NCBI GenBank assembly: GCA_002702655.1
Contig: PABB01000033.1
Span: 41,690 to 105,689 of the forward strand
Length of the DNA: 64,000 nt
Origin: Planctomycetaceae bacterium
GTDB lineage: Bacteria > Planctomycetota > Planctomycetia > Pirellulales > Lacipirellulaceae
Direction of reading: 5' to 3'
In this document: one piece after another, positions 36,370-44,392 of the stretch
Position numbering within the stretch: the first letter of the stretch is position 1
Layout: each line of letters opens with the position of its first letter
Translations under genes and position numbers: made by a program
The notes under the pieces: generated by a model
Seen by the model: the letters and a program-made list of their open reading frames with translations, nothing else
What the model was told of the DNA's origin: nothing
Database searches by the model: none

Positions 36370-37239
36370 TCAACAGAAGACACGTTCAAAGAGCCGGTCG
36401 AATGGCTTGCTGCGTCGGAACACCTCTTCGGCTGTGAAGTCTTCGTGCATGATCGTGTCGTAATCCTCTTTGCTACTTCGATTTGATAGATAGTCAATTT
36501 CGTATTGAATCATCTTTTGCACGCCCGGGTGGTCTTTACCAAACAGGTCAATCAGCGTCAGCACCGCCTCTTTCAAAAACCCTTTGAAGGGCTCGCTTTC
36601 ATCCTCGGGAGTCCACCAGCGCTCATCAGCCGTCGCGTAGACGAAGCGGCAGTACTCGACGTGAACGTTTTTGAAAGTGCAGCGCCGAAACGCGACGTCG
36701 TCGAAATTGCATTTTCTGAACGTGCAGTCTTCGAAAACGCAGTCCTCGAACAGGGCGCCGGCGTTGAGCTGGAACAATTCGGGGAACCCTTTCGGATCGC
36801 GTTTGCGGCTTGCGCGTAGCCCTTCGACTTTGAGTCCTTGGAAGCGGCAGCGGGTGAAAACGCTGTTGCAGGGACCCATGCGCCTGATTTCGACATCGGT
36901 GAAATCGCAGTCGATGAATCGGTTCCGCAGCATTTTCGGATAGTTGTAGCGAACCTCGATGAACGCGCACTGTTTCCAGGTGTTATCTGCGTAGCCGAGT
37001 CCATTCGTGGCGTTGAGACGCTCGAAACGGCACGACTCCAGTTGGCAATCGACGAACTCCGGAAGGACTTTGCAGTCGTGGAGCGTCGCGTTCTCGATGC
37101 GAAGGTCCTTGAGATAGCCCGACTCTTTGGCCCAACTGCCGTCACTGAGGTCAATGGGGTGGGGGCATGGCTCCGGATAGCCCAATGCTCGGGTTGCGGA
37201 GCCGGTTGCCTTTCGAAGGGTTGCGACGACGCTCATCAT
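36370..37239 (-). CDS. Pentapeptide-repeat-like protein, candidate immunity protein for the adjacent toxin
   Basis: 289 residues. The middle 200 residues show a right-handed quadrilateral helix pattern of semi-regular pentapeptide repeats, with Cys, Phe and Leu at the inward positions (DCQLESCRFERLN, NRFIDCDFTDVEIR, FEDCVFEDCTFRKCNFDDV, FRRCTFKNVHVEYCRF). An alpha-helical C-terminus follows. No signal peptide or membrane helix is seen, so it is cytoplasmic. Its ATG lies 1 nt after the stop of the 2,362-residue toxin-like gene (TGA-C-ATG), the place an immunity gene is expected. GC is visibly lower than in the flanking genes and similar to the toxin tip. Pentapeptide proteins such as Qnr and MfpA mimic DNA; shielding against a nuclease tip would fit, but is inference. 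Confidence 0.75.
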   Translation of the reverse strand: MMSVVATLRKATGSATRALGYPEPCPHPIDLSDGSWAKESGYLKDLRIENATLHDCKVLPEFVDCQLESCRFERLNATNGLGYADNTWKQCAFIEVRYNYPKMLRNRFIDCDFTDVEIRRMGPCNSVFTRCRFQGLKVEGLRASRKRDPKGFPELFQLNAGALFEDCVFEDCTFRKCNFDDVAFRRCTFKNVHVEYCRFVYATADERWWTPEDESEPFKGFLKEAVLTLIDLFGKDHPGVQKMIQYEIDYLSNRSSKEDYDTIMHEDFTAEEVFRRSKPFDRLFERVFC

Positions 37240-37240
37240 G

Positions 37241-40200
37241 TCACCAAAGTCGATAATACAGTGCGATGGGCCAGAAACCTGTAGCCTTCTCTAGGTCTTT
37301 GAATTGACTCGTCTTGTTGTACGCATCTGCTGTGTGCCGGAAGACCTTCAGGTCATAGATGGTTTTCTCAAAGAGGCGGAAGTCGGGAATGCGCTTGCCT
37401 TTCACGCCGTTGCTGATGATCACCTCGGGGTTTGGTTCAACCGCCTTAAGTCCCTTCTTCTTGGCTTCTACCACGAGGTCCTTGAGCAATTTGTGAAAGT
37501 ACGTGCCCGCTAGGTTGAATTTCTCAGCATTGATCGCTGTGCGCACATCATCGGCCTTGTCACCCAAGTGTTTCAACTTGGCAGCGCGATGCCCTCGTAC
37601 CAAACGTTCCGCATGTTTGCGCAACGATCTGATGGTCGCCAGTTCGTCGCTGCACGTGTTGTGCACCCACACCGCGGTGGCGGGGGGGCCGCGGACCGGT
37701 GCGGCGGCGACGAAGTACGTGTGGGCGTCTTCGACCTCGAAATTGTAGACGATCGTCCCCGGCGGGCACGACTCGCGGGCGGTGGCGGCGACCGTTGCCA
37801 GTTGCCCGTCGGCCTGGATCAGGCGGTCGCCCGCGGTCAACGCGTCGGCGTCGAGCCAGCCGACGCGGTGCACATAGAATTTGTGGTCATCGGTGGTGCG
37901 AATCGTCTGCGACCCGCCGGCGTCGTCGTCGATCGTCAGCAGCCGCAGGTGGTCCGTTTCGTTGCGAAAGAGCCGCACGACGCGTTTGGCAGCGAGCCGA
38001 CCGTCGCGGGCGTCGCGGGCCAGGACCCAGTCGCCCGGCTGCAAATCCTCGATATTGCAGGTGGTTTGCAGATCGAGCGCGTCCGGCGGCGGCTCTGCAG
38101 GGGGGAGCGGTGCGCTCGCCGGCGGCCGTGGGGAAGCCTGTCGTGCCGAACATTCACCGCTTGGTGACGTTGGCACGATCGCCGGCGCGACGGCGCCCCG
38201 GGCGGCACTCGGCGGAGGTTCATCGTGGCCGCGGCTCCAGCCCAGCCAGGCGGCGGCCACCAGCAGCCAAGCCGCCAGCCACGCCCGCGCGACAGCTCGA
38301 CCGGACCATCGGCGATCCGTGGCATTGCTCTCACGCTTCCGTGGGGCGGCATGTGGAAGCGGCCGCATTGACGACTTCCCGGTTCGCTGCGGGGCGCCAA
38401 CTGTGGCGAGCGCGACACTTCGTTGCTGACCAACGCCACGCGAGCACTCCGTCGCCGCGACGGCGACGAATGCTGCGTCGAGGACGGAAGTCGACGGATC
38501 CTGCGCCGTCGGTCCGCTCAGCGCGTCGTCAACGGAGTGCCAGGAACGACCGATCCTGTCGGGTGCACAGACCAAGGCGTCATCATCGTCGCCGCCGGCG
38601 TGGTGGAGGCGGTCCATGGCTTCCTCGTGGACAAGTGGATCACTCAGATCGATGGAATGCCGCGAAGGCGCGTATCGCATTGCGGGACGAGCACTCTTGC
38701 GCGTCGCGCGGCGATGCGCGCGATCGCGTCGTCGGTCGTACGTCAACGCGACCTGCGCCCCCAACAGGCCCGCCGCCGCGGCCGCCCAGGCGCCAGCGGC
38801 GCCCCACTCCGAGGATTCCGCCGCTGCGTCCTCCGGACCGACGGGCCTGGGGAAGTCGCCGGGGTTTCTGCCGGCCGCTTCCACCACCAGGACGTCGCCC
38901 GCTCCCCGCTCGCCGCGCAGGAATTGCGCGGCGGTGGGGCCGACGATGACCACTTGCGTGCCGGGCGCAAAGCACCATTTGAAGGCCCGATTCAGCACCG
39001 GAATGTCACACTTGCTGGCCGGAAGATGCGCCGCGGCGGCCCGGCCGGCGCGGCGAACGACCTCGGCCGAGGCCGCGACGCCGCTGCGCACGACCGACCG
39101 GCCAGCGGCGATCACGTCGCTGGCGCCGCCGGCAATGCGACCGGCGCCGCGGATTGACTTGCCGGCCAACTCGGCGGCGTTGATCGCTCGCAGACCGCCG
39201 CGCGTCGCCCGCGCGCTGATCTGCAGCGTATCGCCCAGGATCGGCACGGCCCCCACGGCGCTGAGGCTGGCGTTGCCCAAGTCGCCCTCCAACAGGTACA
39301 GCGACGCATTGGCCAGGTCGAAGAACGGCGCCAGCGGCGAGGGAATGATGCCCGCCACGTCCAGAAAGTTATGGATGTCGGCGGTCAGCCAGTTCCATGC
39401 GCTTTCCAACAGCCCCGGCGTATCGGGCGTCGTGGTGATCGAGTTACTGTCCTGGATCAATGTGTACGACTGCGGCGTGTCGTCGTCGTAGGCGTAGATG
39501 TCAACGAGCGTCCGCGTCCAGTCTTCCCCAGTGGCCGGCGGAAAGGGCAAATCAGTCGTTGTCACGCCGTCGACGTCATACGTTTCAATAACCGCGGCGC
39601 TGACGGAACTGGAGGTCTCCTCCGACAACGCGGATTCGCTGTAGGAGAGACTGAAGCTGACGTTGTCGGTGCGGCTGTCGTCGGTCTGGTACGAGGAGTT
39701 CTCGCTCAGCGTGTCGTCGAACGACTCCAGCGTTCCTGACGAATTGTACTGATGCTGGTAGTCGCCCGAGTGGCTGTCGCTCGCCTCGGCGACGTACTCT
39801 TCGCCATCGCCGGTCATCGTGACGGTCGCCGATTCGGTCTCCACCGTCGTGGCGGTATGAGAATCGCTGTTGGTGAACGACGCCGAGTTGTGCGAACCGG
39901 CCGCCGAGTCGTTCGTGTAGCTGCCCGACTCCTGGTAGGACGTCGTTCGTGACGAGTAGTCGGAAGCCGTGAAGTCGCCATTGCCGTAGTGGGTTTCGGG
40001 TTCGCCGTCGGCCTGCGACCAACCATAGGAGCGCGACCCGCCGCCGCCGCCGGACTCGGTGGTTTCGGACTGGTTGGTCGCCGAAAAGCTGCCGGCATCG
40101 AGGGCGCCCCCCGTGAGGGCGAGATGATAGGAGCCGCTGGTCGAGCGTTCGCTTGTCCCGTGATAGACGCTGGAGCGGTCGAGCGACACGTCGACGGTGT

Positions 40201-43200
40201 CTTGAACCGAGTCGCCATTGCCGGTTTGACTCAGCTCGTAGTGCAGCGACGTGGAGCCGGTCGAGCCGGCGTCGCTGGTGGAACTGGTCTGTTCGTTATA
40301 GCTGTACGATTCGCTCCGCTGTCCGTTGTCGACTTCGTAGGCGCCTTGGGGCGTTTCGAGCGTTTCACTGGCCACCAGGGTGCTGGAACCGACCAGCGAG
40401 ATCGTCCCCGTGATCATGGCGTCGTCACCGCCGAGAATGGTCGCGCCGCGGCCGAAGAAGAACGGCCCGTCGACGTTGTAGCTCCCCCGCGTCACGCCCT
40501 GCACAACATTGTCGGCGTAAAGGGGCTGCAACTCGGCGTTGACCCAGAAGTCGTCCAGAAGGTGCCCGTCGCTGGGGTCGGCGTCGGTCACGCTGACGGC
40601 GGTGACCTGCGTGCTGCTGCCGACGGCGAGCGTGTGGTGGGTCTCGCGCTGCGAGTAAGACGCCGACGCGTGGTGGTCGTCCGCATCGCCCACGGCATGA
40701 GCCACGTGATCGTTCAGCGTCCCCGATTCGGAGTAGGAGTAGTCGCTGGTGGACGTCTGTTGGTTGCCCCCGGTGGCGACCACCGGCCCCAGCGGCGACG
40801 AGTGCGCCGCAATGCTCGTCAATTGGCCCGATTGGCTGGCGGACGTGCCGTTGAACGAGCGGAATTGACTCTCGCGATCGTCGGCCGTCGGGCTCTCGGT
40901 GAAGTCGCCGGTTTCGCTGTAGAAGGCCGTGGTGGTTCCCGAACTGGCCGAGTTGCCGATCTTGGCGGCGCCCCCTTCCAGGTAGACGCGGGATGCGCTG
41001 GTGGAGGAATCGCTCTGCTGCGCGGAGAGCGAGACGTAGTCGCCGTCCCGCCACGTGCCGTTGCCGGCGGCGAAGCCGCTGGACTCGTCGTAGTTGGCCG
41101 TCTGCGAGAAGCTGGAGTTGACGACTCCCGACTCGTGCGTTTCGTAGCTCCCCAGCGTGCCGCCGCGGAACGACCCGAGGTCGTCGTATTGAGTGTTGCC
41201 GGACCCTTTCTCGTCGGTCTCCAGCGTCCCCGTCCGTAGGCGGCCGTTGGGGTCAGTCGCGAAGCGGCCCTCGTCGTGGATGGTGGTGCGGGTCTCACCG
41301 GTTTCGATCGTGGTCGCAACGCCGCGCGAGGCCGAGTCGACGTAGTTCACGTCGCTGCTGGCGCTGGTCCAGCGGTACAGGTCCTCGATGCGCTCAAAGT
41401 CGGCCGAGCGCGAATTGCCGGTCGGCGCGTCATGGAACTGCCCCGCTTCTGTGTAGTCGACGTCGGCCTGGGCTCGTTCGCTGGAATGGGACGACGCCAA
41501 CCCGTCGGCGGCCGTGAACGAACCGTCCCCTTCCGACTCGGTGGAGGACGCCTCGTCGAGGTGGTAGTCGCCCCACTTTTCCAGTCCGGCGCCGGTCGAC
41601 GTGTAGTTGCCCCGTTCGACGTACGTGCGGTCGCCGTGATCCTCCGCGGTGGCCGTTCCGCCGCCAGCGCCGCCCGGATCCTCGCCGGCGGCCGCGACCG
41701 TATACTGCTCGTGTTCGAATCGATCGGACGACTGCTGCGAGAGCTCCGCCCGCTCGAACTCGGCCTGCGTCGACCGTCCGTTGGGGTCGTCAGCATACGA
41801 GCCTTGTTCGCGGTAGTAGAAGGACGCCTGACTGCCCAACTGGGTGTTGTAGTCGCTGACCGTCGTCGTGACGCCGGCGGTGGCGGTGCTGGTGCCGGTG
41901 GTGGAGGAGTCGACAGCTTGAATCCGCGACTTCCGGAGTTGGAAGTTGCCCGATTCGTACCGCCCGGCGGCGTCTTCGCTAAATGAGCCGTCGTCGATGA
42001 AATATCCGCTGGTCGCCGAATCGGTGCGGATCGTGTCGTACGTTTCTATCGCGTCGGCGGCGACGAAGGTGCCCGCGTCGGTGGCCGAGGCCGAACGCTC
42101 GACGTACTCGTCGCGCGTGAAGTCGCCGTTGCGAGAGTGGACCCCGGACACGAAGTCGTCGACCCACGTGCCGGAGTCCTCGTAGTCGAACGATGCGGTC
42201 TCGCTGCGGGTGTTGCCGGCCGCTCCCGTGCGACCGCCGCTGTCGTAGTCGATCGTTTCGTGCCGCGAGACGCTCCGCTGCCGCGAATCTTCCCGGGCGA
42301 AGTCGCCGCTCTGCGAACGTCCCAGCGACGTTTCTTCGTAGCTGGTTGTTTGCAGCGAACTGCTGTCGCCGCCCTCGGTTTCTTCGGCCGAGTAACCCAG
42401 CGTCTCGGTCGCGCCGGCGGTGATCTGCTGGCCGTTGCCGGTTGTGTGGCGCGTGAAGCTGGCCGTTTCGGTATGGGCAGCCGAGCCGGACCGCGACGTG
42501 ACGCCGCTGTCGTCGGCCGCGTACAGGCCGTCGTCAGTATCGGCGTTGGTGAAGGCATTCGACTCGACAATCTGCGACCAGTGCGACCCTGCCGAGTCCT
42601 GCGTGGTTTGCGAGCTGCTCAGTGACGCACTGCCGGTGAAGTCCTCGCTGGAGCTGTAGTCGACGGTCGCGAACCGCGAGCCGGTCACCGTGGAGTAGTG
42701 GGCCGACTCGCTGGAGGCGGCCGTTCCTGTGACCTGATGGCCGACGTCAAACTCGCCCGCGGTCGACGCCCCGGAGGTCGTGTCCGAGTACGATCCGCTT
42801 GCCGAGTAGGACGACGCGCCCTGGCTCTGCTCGTCGTGGGTTGCAAGGCCCCCGAGGACGACGCGCTCCGCGGCGCCGCCGGGGGGGCTTTCGTAGTAAA
42901 TGCCTTCGTCCGATCCGCTGGTGGTCGCGGAGCGGACCGCCGACTGCGCGAACGTGCCGTCCCAGGTCGACAGCCCGGACTGCCGACTGTAGCCGCCATC
43001 GACCGTGTAGTTGGCCGACGTGGTCCCCGATTCGCTCTGCGCGAACGTGCCGGCCAAGTAGCCGGAGTAGCCGCCCGGCCCGGCGGCGAATTGATATTGC
43101 TGGCCGGGCAGCAACTGATCGTCATAGCCGTAGCCGAACGTTTCGGTGGCCGAGACCGAGTAGGCGCCGCTGGTCGTTCCGCTGGTGTTGGTCTGCGTTT

Positions 43201-44329
43201 GCGCGCCGTCTTCGGTGACCGCCAGCGTGCGACTGCCCGAGTCGTGCTGCGTCGCTCCCAACAGCGTGAGGTTGGCCAATCCGTTGACGGCCGTGTAGCT
43301 GCCCAACTCATCCAGGACGGTCGTACGCGTGGCCGTTTCCGCCGTCGTGTACGAGCCGCTGGCCGATGCGTCGGAGTGCAGCAGGTGATACGACGCGGTG
43401 TCGCTGGCCGACATGTCGTAGTCAAATTCGGCCGCGCGTTGCGCGACCGAGGCGAGTACGGTCAGATCGGCATCCTGGTGCGAGTAGGCCCCTTCCTCGC
43501 CATTGGTGAACCCATACCCCCGCACTTCGGCCCGCACGTGGGCCGAGCTTTCCAGGTCGGCGACGGCCCCTAGGTACGTGTAGGACGCGTCGTTGGTGAG
43601 CGAGGCGTCGACGCGGCCGCTCTCGTAGTGATCGAAGAACGCCCCGGCCGAGGCGCCGCTGGGACCGATGCTGAACGCGGCGTTGCCGCCGCTGCCGTAA
43701 TCGGCATGGCGGAAAGAATAGTCGCCCGTCGTCGACTGCGCGCCCCCGCCGTGGGCGCTGCCAAATTGCCCCAGATCGACGTACGAGGCGTCTTCCACAT
43801 GGGAGTAGTCGAACCAACCGTCCTCGCTGGTTGCGAAATCGCCGTCGAGCGTGACGCTGCCGCCCGATTCGCTGGCCGTGCCGCCTGCTTGGAAGTCGAA
43901 TTGCCACCCGCCCGTCTGCTCTTGATCGTAGGCGTGCGACGATCCGCCCAACAGCGTTGAACCGTAGCTGCCGCTGGCGACATAGTGGTACTGCATGTCG
44001 ACCTCGACGGTCGACGAAAACGTCCCGGCCGTCGTGTCGAGCGCGTACGACACGTCGATGCCGATCCACAGATCGAGGTCATAGCTGCCTCCGGGAATCG
44101 CCACGTCCGTCAGACTGATCGTCGGGGGATCGACCCCAGGCGTGCCGCCGCCGGATTGATAGCTGAACGTCGCGGAGGTCGTCCCCGGCGCGGCGGGCGC
44201 GAAGGGCGGCTGCAATCCGGCCGTGGAAAACCGGCCGTCGAACACGGCAAACGCGTCGGGATCGCTTGGCGACAGGCCCTGGCGATTCGCCAGCGCCTGG
44301 TAGTTGCCGACAAACACGTCGATCAGCAA
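37241..44329 (-). CDS. Giant polymorphic-toxin-like protein: about 60-residue repeats, pretoxin helix, split Hint domain, PD-(D/E)XK-like nuclease tip
   Basis: 2,362 residues if the TTG at 44329 is used; no ATG start or signal peptide is evident. Residues 1 to about 1630 are Ser/Thr/Gly/Tyr/Asp-rich. They contain tandem units of about 60 residues marked by aromatic-x-E/D-x-G-x-aromatic (YREQGSYADDPNGR, YTEAGQFHDAPTG, FIDDGSFSEDAAGR). Residues about 1637-1703 resemble a pretoxin domain (DLANASLYLLEGDLGNASL, VPILGD). A Hint opening, CFAPGTQVVIVG, is at about 1786. A poorly conserved insert with a transmembrane-like helix (about 2014-2030) follows. Hint resumes at DLQPGDWVLARD (about 2095) and ends HTYFVAA...VWVHNTC. 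The last 136 residues hold IPDFRLFEKTIYDLKVFR, a PD-x(n)-DxK signature. It is likely a contact-dependent or released toxin with self-cleaving release. Immediate neighbours are a surface beta-helix protein and a pentapeptide protein. Confidence 0.85.
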   Translation of the reverse strand: MLIDVFVGNYQALANRQGLSPSDPDAFAVFDGRFSTAGLQPPFAPAAPGTTSATFSYQSGGGTPGVDPPTISLTDVAIPGGSYDLDLWIGIDVSYALDTTAGTFSSTVEVDMQYHYVASGSYGSTLLGGSSHAYDQEQTGGWQFDFQAGGTASESGGSVTLDGDFATSEDGWFDYSHVEDASYVDLGQFGSAHGGGAQSTTGDYSFRHADYGSGGNAAFSIGPSGASAGAFFDHYESGRVDASLTNDASYTYLGAVADLESSAHVRAEVRGYGFTNGEEGAYSHQDADLTVLASVAQRAAEFDYDMSASDTASYHLLHSDASASGSYTTAETATRTTVLDELGSYTAVNGLANLTLLGATQHDSGSRTLAVTEDGAQTQTNTSGTTSGAYSVSATETFGYGYDDQLLPGQQYQFAAGPGGYSGYLAGTFAQSESGTTSANYTVDGGYSRQSGLSTWDGTFAQSAVRSATTSGSDEGIYYESPPGGAAERVVLGGLATHDEQSQGASSYSASGSYSDTTSGASTAGEFDVGHQVTGTAASSESAHYSTVTGSRFATVDYSSSEDFTGSASLSSSQTTQDSAGSHWSQIVESNAFTNADTDDGLYAADDSGVTSRSGSAAHTETASFTRHTTGNGQQITAGATETLGYSAEETEGGDSSSLQTTSYEETSLGRSQSGDFAREDSRQRSVSRHETIDYDSGGRTGAAGNTRSETASFDYEDSGTWVDDFVSGVHSRNGDFTRDEYVERSASATDAGTFVAADAIETYDTIRTDSATSGYFIDDGSFSEDAAGRYESGNFQLRKSRIQAVDSSTTGTSTATAGVTTTVSDYNTQLGSQASFYYREQGSYADDPNGRSTQAEFERAELSQQSSDRFEHEQYTVAAAGEDPGGAGGGTATAEDHGDRTYVERGNYTSTGAGLEKWGDYHLDEASSTESEGDGSFTAADGLASSHSSERAQADVDYTEAGQFHDAPTGNSRSADFERIEDLYRWTSASSDVNYVDSASRGVATTIETGETRTTIHDEGRFATDPNGRLRTGTLETDEKGSGNTQYDDLGSFRGGTLGSYETHESGVVNSSFSQTANYDESSGFAAGNGTWRDGDYVSLSAQQSDSSTSASRVYLEGGAAKIGNSASSGTTTAFYSETGDFTESPTADDRESQFRSFNGTSASQSGQLTSIAAHSSPLGPVVATGGNQQTSTSDYSYSESGTLNDHVAHAVGDADDHHASASYSQRETHHTLAVGSSTQVTAVSVTDADPSDGHLLDDFWVNAELQPLYADNVVQGVTRGSYNVDGPFFFGRGATILGGDDAMITGTISLVGSSTLVASETLETPQGAYEVDNGQRSESYSYNEQTSSTSDAGSTGSTSLHYELSQTGNGDSVQDTVDVSLDRSSVYHGTSERSTSGSYHLALTGGALDAGSFSATNQSETTESGGGGGSRSYGWSQADGEPETHYGNGDFTASDYSSRTTSYQESGSYTNDSAAGSHNSASFTNSDSHTATTVETESATVTMTGDGEEYVAEASDSHSGDYQHQYNSSGTLESFDDTLSENSSYQTDDSRTDNVSFSLSYSESALSEETSSSVSAAVIETYDVDGVTTTDLPFPPATGEDWTRTLVDIYAYDDDTPQSYTLIQDSNSITTTPDTPGLLESAWNWLTADIHNFLDVAGIIPSPLAPFFDLANASLYLLEGDLGNASLSAVGAVPILGDTLQISARATRGGLRAINAAELAGKSIRGAGRIAGGASDVIAAGRSVVRSGVAASAEVVRRAGRAAAAHLPASKCDIPVLNRAFKWCFAPGTQVVIVGPTAAQFLRGERGAGDVLVVEAAGRNPGDFPRPVGPEDAAAESSEWGAAGAWAAAAAGLLGAQVALTYDRRRDRAHRRATRKSARPAMRYAPSRHSIDLSDPLVHEEAMDRLHHAGGDDDDALVCAPDRIGRSWHSVDDALSGPTAQDPSTSVLDAAFVAVAATECSRGVGQQRSVALATVGAPQRTGKSSMRPLPHAAPRKRESNATDRRWSGRAVARAWLAAWLLVAAAWLGWSRGHDEPPPSAARGAVAPAIVPTSPSGECSARQASPRPPASAPLPPAEPPPDALDLQTTCNIEDLQPGDWVLARDARDGRLAAKRVVRLFRNETDHLRLLTIDDDAGGSQTIRTTDDHKFYVHRVGWLDADALTAGDRLIQADGQLATVAATARESCPPGTIVYNFEVEDAHTYFVAAAPVRGPPATAVWVHNTCSDELATIRSLRKHAERLVRGHRAAKLKHLGDKADDVRTAINAEKFNLAGTYFHKLLKDLVVEAKKKGLKAVEPNPEVIISNGVKGKRIPDFRLFEKTIYDLKVFRHTADAYNKTSQFKDLEKATGFWPIALYYRLW

Positions 44330-44392
44330 ACCCGAGCCGCCGGCGCTTGAGATGAGCGGCAGCGTCGGTCACGTCTTCTGGACCCCGGCGAA

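Noticed and set aside
36370-44329. RHS/YD-repeat or two-partner-secretion toxin
   Set aside because: No RHS core motif, YD repeats, TPS domain or VENN motif; the stalk repeat and split Hint are different.
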